The notes beneath the pieces are model-generated. The model did not search any database and was not told the DNA's origin. It saw only the letters and a program-made list of their open reading frames with translations. The position numbers were made by a program, and so were the translations under genes. A stretch of DNA of 64,000 nucleotides from Rhodopirellula bahusiensis (lineage in GTDB: Bacteria; Planctomycetota; Planctomycetia; Pirellulales; Pirellulaceae). Of the stretch, positions 40,290 through 48,008 are shown piece after piece (the stretch's first letter is position 1; the number at the start of each line of letters is the position of its first letter). The DNA lies in assembly GCF_002727185.1 (NCBI RefSeq), contig NZ_NIZW01000001.1, forward strand, positions 620,001 to 684,000. The letters are read 5' to 3'.

Positions 40290-40314
40290 TCACAGATTCA
40301 ATTGGAAAAGTAAT

Positions 40315-40527
40315 ATGAACGTTATCAAATTTTCTTTCGTGATGCTTCTATTCAGTGCGGTCGCCGTCGGATGCGGAGACGACAGCGGTGCCAAAAGCAT
40401 CTACGACGAGGACGAAATGGCGAAGTATCGACAGACCCCTGAGGAATTGAGAGAAGGGATGCTCAAGGCCCAAGAGGCAAGTCGAACCAAGAGCAAAGAA
40501 ATGGCGAAGCAAGCCAAAGAAAGCTAG
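40315..40527 (+). CDS. Small lipoprotein partnered with DUF1559 gene
   Basis: A 70-residue predicted lipoprotein. The signal MNVIKFSFVMLLFSAVAVG is followed by lipobox AVGC (C20), then a charged, helical tail (EEMAKYRQTPEEL-like, then Lys-rich). A purine-rich GGAAAAG upstream of ATG at 40315 may act as an RBS. Small lipoproteins of this kind often follow DUF1559 genes in planctomycetes, which suggests a shared envelope function. No enzymatic motif is visible. Confidence 0.75.
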   Translation: MNVIKFSFVMLLFSAVAVGCGDDSGAKSIYDEDEMAKYRQTPEELREGMLKAQEASRTKSKEMAKQAKES

Positions 40528-40582
40528 CTGACCAGGGTGCAAGCGAGTCTTGCCCGATCGTTCGTTAGCATAGGTTCGCAAC

Positions 40583-40650
40583 GGCCACAGCTCGTGGCCG
40601 GAGCGAACTCCGGGACGGCATCAATCAACCAGACGCCAGTCTGGTTGATT
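40583..40650. repeat. Cluster of three hairpins between convergent genes
   Basis: GGCCAC-agctc-GTGGCC (40583-40599) is followed by CCGGAG-cgaa-CTCCGG (40598-40613) and by the perfect 12-bp stem AATCAACCAGAC with GTCTGGTTGATT (40623-40650, loop gcca). The cluster lies just past the small lipoprotein gene and before the end of the convergent redox enzyme gene. It may terminate both transcripts or be an extragenic repeat. There is no T-run, so a classic intrinsic terminator is not proven. Confidence 0.75.
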
Positions 40651-40678
40651 GGCAGCAAAGAATTGAGCCAATAGAAAT

Positions 40679-42436
40679 TCAGTCGGCGTCGACCATGTCC
40701 ATGAAGCCGATCATCATCTCGTTCCAACTTTGATCGCCCCAACCAACCGTTTTGGTTGGATCGGGATTGCTTAGGTTGTATTCCGAGTTGTCGAAAATCG
40801 CACGGCAGCGAATAATGGTTCCTCGAGGTAGTTTTCGTGGTTCCTTCAGGATGTATTTCATCTGCCAGTTGAAATCATAAGCAGGAACGTCCAGCAGAAT
40901 TTCTTCTTCACCATTTGGAAAGTGTGCGGTGTAGCGGAACGCTTTGCCGCGCAAGTGCATGTGCGGAGTCATGCCCAGCAGGTTCTGGTCACTAGAAACT
41001 GTGTGCTTGGCGTTCACGATGTGATTGGCCTCGCCTGGTGGGATCCGAAATCTCGAGTTCGCGGCAATCTGACCTTCCAACTCTTTGTCGACGTTGTCTT
41101 CGTCAGTGAATTTCACTCCGATGTACGACAAATCGCTCTGGGCGGTGCCGTTGGGGGTGTAGTGCATCTCGAACAACAACTTGCTGCCCGCTTCCACGTG
41201 GATTGCAACACCATCATCTAAATCGACCGGCGTGCTTCCAGGTGCATAGCCAACCAACACCTTCCGGAGATCCACATTCCGGCCGCCCGGCGGAATCACA
41301 TAAACCAAGATGTGGTGAACGACGGCTCGGTTTTGGGGACGTGCTTCGCAAGCCACCACAAACTTGTCTTCATCCCAACCGGGATCAATCACAAACCGCT
41401 GATAATCAATCACTCCTTCGGCGGGCACATCAAAAGGTTTGTCCCGCATCTGGATGATTTGGTCGGGTTCGCCAATCTGCCAACCAGTCGCGAAAACGGG
41501 TGGCTCCGGCAAATTGGCTGGATCGCCTTCCGGCATGCCACCATCGACCCATTGCCCGATCAACTCCTTTTCGTCTTCGGACAAACGAGCGTCGTTGGCA
41601 AACTCACCGTGAGCTGGATTGGCCGACCAAGGTGGCATGCGGTTGTTGCCGATCACTTCCAGAATCGTGTCTTCCCATCCTTGTGTGTCGTCGTAACTGG
41701 TCAACGTGAAAGGCGCGATCTCGCCTTCACGGTGACAACTGACACAACGTGCGTTGAAGATGGGGGCGATGTGTTTGGCGTAAGTGATCTCGCCGACTTC
41801 AGCCACTTCTTTGGTTCGTCCGATGTGGCACCCGACCGCCTCGGTCGTTGGTTGGGTGATTTCGTCACCTGACAGCAACTCTTCCACTGCGATCGCCAAA
41901 TCGGATCTTGTTTTCTTGTCGCGTGCGTAGCCGACTCCATACTGGTCATCGATCCGGCCGTGGTAGCGAACGACGCGATCCGCATCGATCAAAAACACCT
42001 CGGGTGTGCGTTTGGCCTTCATGGCATCCGCGAGGACGTTGCCTTTGTCCTTCAGCATCGGAAACTTGATCTCGTGACGATGCACGTAGGAGGCCACTTC
42101 AGTCAGGCTGTCTTGTTTGTTGGAGTTGATTCCAATGACCTGAAGCCCGCGATCCCCGAACTTCGCCTGAAGGTCGTTCAGCCGCGGACCATACAACTTC
42201 GCCAGCGGGCACTCGGTCCCCAAGAAAACGATGGCGGCGCACTTCTTGCCGGCAAAGTCACTCAGCGAAACAGGTTTGCCATATGCGTTGGGCAGCTCAA
42301 ACATCGCCACCTGGGTTCCAACCGGCGAAGCAGAAGATTCCTCTGACTGGCGCCCCGTCGCGGCATTTGCGAATTGGATTGAGACGATCCCGCCAACCAA
42401 CCAAGCGACTGTGAAACAAACCAAACGACAATGCAT
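40679..42436 (-). CDS. Redoxin / c-type cytochrome / copper type II monooxygenase fusion
   Basis: A 585-residue secreted protein built from three modules. After a signal peptide (MHCRLVCFTVAWLVGGIVSIQFANA) comes a thioredoxin-like redoxin domain (about 35-180) with FLGTECPLAK (C76). A c-type haem site C231-VSCH-235 follows, with RMPPW as a possible axial ligand region. The C-terminal half resembles the PHM/Cu2-monooxygenase fold: VVHHILVYV (H374-H375), LFEMHYTPNG (H425) and TPHMHLRGK (H492 and H494) match the spacing logic of the CuH and CuM ligands. It may couple peroxide or disulfide chemistry to copper hydroxylation in the periplasm. Start ATG at 42436 gives the signal peptide; the longer ORF to 42550 is rejected. 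Confidence 0.88.
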   Translation of the reverse strand: MHCRLVCFTVAWLVGGIVSIQFANAATGRQSEESSASPVGTQVAMFELPNAYGKPVSLSDFAGKKCAAIVFLGTECPLAKLYGPRLNDLQAKFGDRGLQVIGINSNKQDSLTEVASYVHRHEIKFPMLKDKGNVLADAMKAKRTPEVFLIDADRVVRYHGRIDDQYGVGYARDKKTRSDLAIAVEELLSGDEITQPTTEAVGCHIGRTKEVAEVGEITYAKHIAPIFNARCVSCHREGEIAPFTLTSYDDTQGWEDTILEVIGNNRMPPWSANPAHGEFANDARLSEDEKELIGQWVDGGMPEGDPANLPEPPVFATGWQIGEPDQIIQMRDKPFDVPAEGVIDYQRFVIDPGWDEDKFVVACEARPQNRAVVHHILVYVIPPGGRNVDLRKVLVGYAPGSTPVDLDDGVAIHVEAGSKLLFEMHYTPNGTAQSDLSYIGVKFTDEDNVDKELEGQIAANSRFRIPPGEANHIVNAKHTVSSDQNLLGMTPHMHLRGKAFRYTAHFPNGEEEILLDVPAYDFNWQMKYILKEPRKLPRGTIIRCRAIFDNSEYNLSNPDPTKTVGWGDQSWNEMMIGFMDMVDAD

Positions 42437-42806
42437 CTGAGACCTCGTGCGAAGAGAATCAACGTGAGGACGTAGTTTCGTCAAATGCGGGGTGCGTGTC
42501 ACCCGCAGTTCCGTGTCGAATTGTACGGGGCGGGCTTTGTCGGTCTTCAAACTGCTCCGAATTCTGGCGAATTCGGCTACCGGAAGCCCTTAGCGGATGT
42601 GGCGCAAGCCACCCGGTTTCGCCCTGATGTTGAGTTTCAATCTGGCTGGTGGAACCAACCCTACCATCTCCAAGGCGGTTTCGGGTGTAACGGGCTGTTG
42701 ATTTAGTTGTATACCTAATGACAACAATTAGCCGATGGGCGTTGGTCCCGGTTGGCGTCTGGCTAACCGCCGCTAACGCGGTACGGCTCACTAAATCGAC
42801 AGGCTG
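42437..42806. other. 370-base intergenic region with hairpin and long inverted repeat
   Basis: There is no gene here. CCGAATTC-tggc-GAATTCGG (42557-42576) is a perfect 8-bp hairpin. CTGTTGATTTAG (42695-42706) and CTAAATCGACAG (42791-42802) form an 11-of-12 inverted repeat enclosing 84 bases, ending five bases from the stop of the next gene. The enclosed part is GC-rich and palindromic in places. The region separates two minus-strand genes; the promoter of the redoxin gene is expected in its left part. Confidence 0.6.
42695..42802. repeat. MITE-like element with 12-bp terminal inverted repeats
   Basis: Terminal arms CTGTTGATTTAG and CTAAATCGACAG match in 11 of 12 positions as inverted repeats. 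The interior includes GCCGCTAACGCGG, itself a weak palindrome. No ORF is inside. The size (108 bases) and the position against the stop codon of a neighbouring gene fit a small non-autonomous element. No target duplication is evident. Confidence 0.5.
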
Positions 42807-43799
42807 CTAAGGCAATTTGAGTTCGCTCGACCATGTCTGGTTCGCTCGATACCAATCCACGGAGGCCGCCAATCCTTCGTCCAGTTCGATCTTGGGGGTC
42901 CAGCCGATCAATTCCTTCGCCTTGCTGATGTCGGCGGAGGTCGTTTTGACGTCGGCTTTGTGGAACGTTTTGTGTTCCACCTTGGCTTTCTTGCCGAGCA
43001 AGTTCTCGAGTCGGCCAATGATGTCGTTCAACGAAACCGGTGTTCCGCCACCGCCCAAGTTGATGACTTCGTATCCAACCGGTTGAACCGCCGCGATTGT
43101 GCCCGATGCGATGTCAGACACGTACGTGAAATCGCGAGACTGCTCGCCGTCGCCAAACAGTTCGATCGGCGTGCCTTCGTCAATCCATTTGATGAACCGG
43201 AAGATGCACATGTCCGGACGACCTGCGGGGCCATACACAGTGAAGTAGCGGCAAACGGAAACGTCGATGTCGTATAAATGGTGATACGAGTAAGCCATCG
43301 CTTCCGCGGCTTTCTTGCTGGCCGCATAAGGCGAGATCGGCGTGTTGACGGACAACGTTTCGACAAACGGCATCGGTTGGCCAGCGTACAACGAAGAGGT
43401 TGACGCGAGGACGTATTTTTTCACGCCGACACGCTGCATTTGATCCAACAGATTCAAACTGCCCATCGCATTGGTCGTCATGTAGACGTGCGGGTTTTCC
43501 ATGCTGTATCGGACCCCCGCTCGCGCGGCCAGATTCAGCACGGCATCGAATGAATTCTCGTCAAATATTTTCCGCAGCGTCGATGCATCTTCGATGTCAC
43601 CTCGCACGAAAGAAAAGGCATCACCTTGGGAAGTCAATTTCTCCAAACGGTGCTCTTTCAGGCGTACATCGTAGTAATCGTTGACGTTGTCGATTCCGAC
43701 CACACGGTGACCGGCCGCCAACAACTGCGAGGCGACTTCATTGGCGATGAAACCAGCACATCCCGTTACCAAGTACGATTTGGGCGACGAATCGGGCAT
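42807..43799 (-). CDS. NAD-dependent epimerase (UDP-glucuronate 4-epimerase-like)
   Basis: A 330-residue extended short-chain dehydrogenase. The N-terminal Rossmann motif is VTGCAGFIA (11-19), the catalytic triad is S-T-S with S135 in LASTSSLYAG, and the Y158-AAS-K162 motif lies in ISPYAASKKAAE. Overall features (NVNDYYDVRLKEHRL, RYSMENP, YFTVYGPAGRPDM) are those of UDP-glucuronate 4-epimerases that make UDP-galacturonate for capsule or LPS. The start ATG at 43799 is natural. It is divergent from wecB, with 113 bases between, so both may serve surface polysaccharide synthesis. Confidence 0.9.
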   Translation of the reverse strand: MPDSSPKSYLVTGCAGFIANEVASQLLAAGHRVVGIDNVNDYYDVRLKEHRLEKLTSQGDAFSFVRGDIEDASTLRKIFDENSFDAVLNLAARAGVRYSMENPHVYMTTNAMGSLNLLDQMQRVGVKKYVLASTSSLYAGQPMPFVETLSVNTPISPYAASKKAAEAMAYSYHHLYDIDVSVCRYFTVYGPAGRPDMCIFRFIKWIDEGTPIELFGDGEQSRDFTYVSDIASGTIAAVQPVGYEVINLGGGGTPVSLNDIIGRLENLLGKKAKVEHKTFHKADVKTTSADISKAKELIGWTPKIELDEGLAASVDWYRANQTWSSELKLP

Positions 43800-43912
43800 C
43801 TGTTCTGATCTCTTGGTTCGGGGCTTCTGAAAGTTCGCTGGGGTTTGGCGAGGTTCAAACTATAGTGGGCCGCCAGTTCCACCATCCGATTTGTTGCCAC
43901 GCAGTCTAGTCC

Positions 43913-45055
43913 ATGAAACGCCCCAAAATAGCCGTCTTCTTTGGAACCCGCCCCGAAGCGATCAAGGTCGCTCCGGTGATCAAACGACTCGCGAATGATG
44001 ACCGATTTGAACTGCTGTCCGTTTCGACCGGACAGCACCGAGAAATGCTGGACCAAGTGATCGACATTTTCGGTCTGCCGGTGCACCACGATCTGGGCGT
44101 GATGACGCCCGGCCAGACTTTGGCAGGCCTCTCATCAAAATTGATCGCCTCGATCGATCAAATCCTCGAATCGGAGCAGCCAGACTTTGCTCTCGTGCAA
44201 GGGGACACGACGACGGTTTTGATGGCATCACTCGCCTGCTTCTATCGACGCATCCCAACCGGTCACATCGAAGCCGGCCTGCGGACGGGCAATTTGGCCA
44301 GCCCGTTCCCCGAAGAAGCCAACCGGGTTTTGGCCAGCCCGATCAGCACGCTGCACTTTGCACCAACCTCTGTCAGCGAAGCCAACTTGCTAAACGAACG
44401 AATCGACCCGGCGAAAATCTTTGTGACGGGAAACACCGTGATCGACGCGTTGCACCTGGAGGTCCAACAACAATCCGATCCCGCGGTTGCAGCGAAGATC
44501 GATGAAGAACTGGGTTCGGTCTTGCCGAGTGATTGGCGTGAGCAACGGTTTGTGCTGATCACCGGTCACCGCCGGGAAAACTTCGGTGGTGGGTTTGACG
44601 AGATCTGCGGTGCGATTTCAGAGCTTGCCGAACGATTTCCTGACGTCCGATTCGTTTACCCAGTGCACTTGAATCCCAATGTATCGGGACCAGTCCAGAA
44701 GGCGTTGGGCGACTTCAAAAACGTGCTGTTGTTGCCGCCTCAATCGTATCGCCCATTCGTCGCGTTGATGCAAGCTTGTGAGTTGGTGTTGACGGACTCC
44801 GGCGGCGTTCAAGAAGAAGCACCTGGACTGGGCAAACCCGTCTTGGTGATGAGAGACACGACTGAACGTCCCGAAGGAGTCGACGCCGGAACAGTCCGCT
44901 TGGTCGGCCCCGTGCGTCAGAACATCGTCGATGAAGTCAGCGAGCTACTCAGTAACCGCAATGCTTATGACAAGATGGCCAAAGCCTCGAACCCGTACGG
45001 CGATGGCACCGCATCCGAAAAGATTATGGACGCGATCGCACAACACTACTGCTGA
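43913..45055 (+). CDS. wecB: UDP-N-acetylglucosamine 2-epimerase (non-hydrolysing)
   Basis: Interconverts UDP-GlcNAc and UDP-ManNAc, a precursor of many capsules and O-antigens. The 380-residue protein has FFGTRPEAIKVAPVI near the N terminus, VQGDTTTVLMASLA and GHIEAGLRTGN in the middle (catalytic Asp, Glu and His), GHRRENFGGGF, and TDSGGVQEEAPGLGKPVLVMRDTTERPEG near the C terminus. Length and motifs agree with the family. ATG at 43913 is used. Its 3' end overlaps the convergent lipoprotein gene by 10 bases. Confidence 0.96.
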   Translation: MKRPKIAVFFGTRPEAIKVAPVIKRLANDDRFELLSVSTGQHREMLDQVIDIFGLPVHHDLGVMTPGQTLAGLSSKLIASIDQILESEQPDFALVQGDTTTVLMASLACFYRRIPTGHIEAGLRTGNLASPFPEEANRVLASPISTLHFAPTSVSEANLLNERIDPAKIFVTGNTVIDALHLEVQQQSDPAVAAKIDEELGSVLPSDWREQRFVLITGHRRENFGGGFDEICGAISELAERFPDVRFVYPVHLNPNVSGPVQKALGDFKNVLLLPPQSYRPFVALMQACELVLTDSGGVQEEAPGLGKPVLVMRDTTERPEGVDAGTVRLVGPVRQNIVDEVSELLSNRNAYDKMAKASNPYGDGTASEKIMDAIAQHYC

Positions 45056-46452
45056 AGAGCTTTTGACAGCTCCGCTTCGTAGGCTCGGCTCAGTTGTTTG
45101 TAATCGGCCTGAATCTTCGCCGGCACATCAACGCCCGCGGCATCATCGACCAAGGCAGCCATCACATTGCCAACCGAACTGGCGTTGATTTGCCGCTCGG
45201 TCAACAAGACCGTTTGATCCGAATCGATCACTGCTGCACATCCTGGACTCAATCGCAGCAAACCAAAGACGTCCGTCAATGAACTGGCATCCAAGACGGT
45301 GACCGCGCCCGACCATGCGGTTGCCAATTCGCGTCGAAACCCAGCGTCTTCGGTTGCAACGACCCAGCGGACTCGAGACAGATTGGATTGTCGCGACTGA
45401 GTGATCGCCGCAGCGATCCAGCGTGGTTCCGTGGCCGAGACTTCTTCGTCCTCTGACAACCGAAACACAACCAATTCCGACGCTTCGCCATCAGGACGCA
45501 AGGCTCTCATCGCATCATTGGGCAATCGTCGCCCCAGCGTGGACGATGGCGGAGGCGGTGGCACGGGCACAAATCTCGAAACACGCTGAGGTGTGAATGG
45601 CGGTTGAAAGTCAAACCGTGACGCGGCATCTTCGCCCGGACCGGGAGCAAACTCCGCACGTCGAAATTCCAGAGTCAACGAACTTTGGCGTGGGTCCAAT
45701 CCTTCGATCATCGGCAGCGGCAACTCGACGCGCCGAATCACGCTGACCGTGGGATCAATCCAAAACACATAGGACTTGCCTTCCGTCTCCGCCGCGATGC
45801 GTCGCATCTTTTGCCCGGCGAAATTCGCGTCGGACAACCACTTCAACTTAGCAGTAGGCTCAAAGATTCCTGACATCGGGTCGCCCGCGAACAACCATTC
45901 CAATTGCGGAGGCGGGCCCGCCAATCCTGCCGACAACTTGGACCGCAAGACTTCATCGGCTAGCACGCGATCGAGGTCCAATCGTTGGTTCTCAGGTTGC
46001 TGCCAAACATCGACCAGCATCTGCGAATCAAAGTGCCGCGTTTCCGGCTCGTCAAACCAGGCATTCAATTCGACTTGGTTCGATTGAGATGGCTCACTCG
46101 CTCGCAGTCGAACCGAGTACGCTTGGACATCCAATTGCCGGCCGGTCCAACGCACGCGAAATGGTGCCCGTTGTTCTTGCTTCCCGCCCGAGAACAATTC
46201 GGACGAGGCATCCGCCATCGGAACCACACGCAGCACGACTTCGCTGGTGTCTTGGTAGTACGAGCTGCCTCGATACCGAGCAAAGATTTGTCGCAGTCGG
46301 TCACGCGGTTCACCTCGCGCGATTACAAACTGCTGAGGCGTGGTCGCGGTTTCTTCGGTCGACGATGACGAGGGGGAACATCCCATTGTCCATGGGAAGA
46401 CTCCCACGACCATGCCGCACGCAAACATCCATTTCGCGAACTGTCGAATCAA
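45046..46452 (-). CDS. Large hypothetical lipoprotein
   Basis: A 468-residue predicted lipoprotein. Signal MIRQFAKWMFACGMVVGVFPWT is followed by lipobox TMGC with C25, then a Ser/Thr-rich linker. Residues about 60-290 are beta-rich and vaguely resemble a LolA-like or DUF2092-like fold (FRVRWTGRQLDVQAYSVRL, LPMIEGLDPRQSSLTLEF). The rest shows a redoxin-like pattern (WVVATEDAGFRRELA, VFGLLRLSPGCAAVIDSDQT), though no CxxC is present. The start is TTG at 46452, five bases after the stop of the small four-cysteine gene; a later ATG would lose the basic residues of the signal. It is the last gene of a three-gene operon. Function is unknown. Confidence 0.75.
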   Translation of the reverse strand: MIRQFAKWMFACGMVVGVFPWTMGCSPSSSSTEETATTPQQFVIARGEPRDRLRQIFARYRGSSYYQDTSEVVLRVVPMADASSELFSGGKQEQRAPFRVRWTGRQLDVQAYSVRLRASEPSQSNQVELNAWFDEPETRHFDSQMLVDVWQQPENQRLDLDRVLADEVLRSKLSAGLAGPPPQLEWLFAGDPMSGIFEPTAKLKWLSDANFAGQKMRRIAAETEGKSYVFWIDPTVSVIRRVELPLPMIEGLDPRQSSLTLEFRRAEFAPGPGEDAASRFDFQPPFTPQRVSRFVPVPPPPPSSTLGRRLPNDAMRALRPDGEASELVVFRLSEDEEVSATEPRWIAAAITQSRQSNLSRVRWVVATEDAGFRRELATAWSGAVTVLDASSLTDVFGLLRLSPGCAAVIDSDQTVLLTERQINASSVGNVMAALVDDAAGVDVPAKIQADYKQLSRAYEAELSKALQQ

Positions 46453-46456
46453 ACCG

Positions 46457-46690
46457 TTACGCTTTCGTTTCGCTCAGTGAATCCATTGGAACTGCTTTGC
46501 ACAACAATCGCTTCTCAGCCGCCGACCGGCCGCATTTCCGGCAAACAAACTTAGCCGATCGAATTTGTTCCGCCAGCAATGGCAAAGCTTCTGCGAGGGT
46601 GGATTTGTCCCACTTGCAAATCGACTTCTTAGGCAGTTTCGATTGAGTCAAATTGAAATCAGTGGTCGTAAGTAGGAATTTCGCGACCAT
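46457..46690 (-). CDS. Small four-cysteine protein
   Basis: A protein of up to 77 residues. The core [14 protein letters not shown] is followed by [17 protein letters not shown], giving four cysteines in two pairs (IC-K-W, VCRKC, LLC) that suggest a metal knuckle. The longer form starts at ATG 46690 and overlaps the DUF1559 gene by 32 bases. A TTG at 46651 would start eight bases after that gene's stop. It ends five bases before the lipoprotein start, so the three genes form one operon. I recall similar short planctomycete proteins, but this is not verified here. Function is unknown. Confidence 0.6.
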   Translation of the reverse strand: MVAKFLLTTTDFNLTQSKLPKKSICKWDKSTLAEALPLLAEQIRSAKFVCRKCGRSAAEKRLLCKAVPMDSLSETKA

Positions 46691-47618
46691 CGATCGAGGC
46701 GGCCGCGCGGTGAATGTTGATGTCTTGAGTGTACGTCAACATTTTCACGGATCCATCCACCATCGCCGCATTCCAGCCGTGTGGGTGAGCACTGCCGAAG
46801 TCGTGACAGGACAAACAATTGTCCGGTGTGTCGAGCGCCGGTTGCCGGGCCGCGAATCGGACATACGAATGGGTGGTGGTTCCAATTCCCGTGTAACCGG
46901 CCAGCGGGGCTCGGTCGCCATAGCAATCTCCGGTCGTGTATTTCAATGAATCCATTGCTTTTTCGCCCAGCAGATACGTGTGGCTCAATCCGTCAAAAAC
47001 CCGATTCAGCCGTGTCCGACCACCCAATCGCCAGACCCCGTCATACTCGCTCTCGATGATGCGGTGGTCGTCCTCGTTCACCGTGGCGGGCCCACCACAC
47101 ATGGCGTAATCCGTCCGACCACCAGATTCGCCGTAGCGACTCAAGTAGGGTTCCAACAATGGATAGGCGTCCGCATCTCGTCGGGTTGGGCAATGGAATG
47201 TCGCGACGGCAGACTGAACATGCTGTTGCACCCGATCAGTCGGCGAGACCATCGGTGCAGCACCGATTTTAGCGAGCGGAGGTGCCAAGTCAGCTTGCTC
47301 CATCAAAGCCATCGCCTGGACCAACCAATTGCCTCCGTTGAACCGGGCGTCGTACTGCCTCCGACTCTCGAAATCGACCAAGAACGGCGGGACTTCGCCA
47401 GAGTAGCCGGGCAGATCGCGAAACATCGACTCGTAGTTTTGACAAGCCAATGCGATTTGGCGGATTCGATTGCGACACTTGGTCTGACGAGCTGCTTCGC
47501 GAATGCTTTGAACCGCCGGTAAGAGTAGAGCGATCAAGATGCCAATGATGGCGATCACGACCAACAATTCCACCAATGTGAATCCGCGACGATCCACCCC
47601 GTTTCGCTCAGTCCTCAC
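46659..47618 (-). CDS. DUF1559 prepilin-like secreted protein (second copy)
   Basis: A 319-residue relative of the gene at 39060. It has the pilin-like leader [19 protein letters not shown], then [20 protein letters not shown], and the family C-terminal pattern [16 protein letters not shown]. The start is GTG at 47618, supported by a GAGG seven bases upstream; a TTG at 47624 is possible. It is shorter than the other DUF1559 copy and heads an operon with the small four-cysteine protein and a lipoprotein, rather than ending next to a short lipoprotein. Confidence 0.88.
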   Translation of the reverse strand: MRTERNGVDRRGFTLVELLVVIAIIGILIALLLPAVQSIREAARQTKCRNRIRQIALACQNYESMFRDLPGYSGEVPPFLVDFESRRQYDARFNGGNWLVQAMALMEQADLAPPLAKIGAAPMVSPTDRVQQHVQSAVATFHCPTRRDADAYPLLEPYLSRYGESGGRTDYAMCGGPATVNEDDHRIIESEYDGVWRLGGRTRLNRVFDGLSHTYLLGEKAMDSLKYTTGDCYGDRAPLAGYTGIGTTTHSYVRFAARQPALDTPDNCLSCHDFGSAHPHGWNAAMVDGSVKMLTYTQDINIHRAAASIDGREIPTYDH

Positions 47619-48008
47619 GGTCAAACCTCAATCATACGAATGGTTTGCGAGCCGATTGTCGAACTCGTGAAAAACAGCTTTGAACACCCGCCGACAAGAT
47701 CAAAGACTTCAAAAATCAGCCCCACTGGGGATTCACCCGGGTGCGCCGGAGATTTCCGCGATCGATTTCACCCACGCTCACGGTCCGAATGTGCCGGTTG
47801 TACGAATTTATACCTCGATAACGGTCACGCGTGTTCGAACCATTGATTCCACCCGGCGGCGGCGGCTCCATGTACAGAATTTCCCTCGGGTTCGTCGATA
47901 CGCCGAGTAGCTGGACCATGTCGCCTGAAATTCGTGCCGCTCACACGCCGAGTTTCGACTTTCAAGCGACACGCCGAGCGCGGTCCGCATGGACCAGGGG
48001 CTTCAAGG
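47619..48008. other. 390-base divergent intergenic region
   Basis: It separates the DUF1559 operon from the secreted TPR-like gene. CCCC-act-GGGG (47721-47731) and the palindrome CACCCGGGTG (47735-47744) lie near the middle. AGGGG at about 47996-48000, eight bases before ATG 48009, is the best RBS candidate for the next gene. I see no further gene. Confidence 0.45.
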
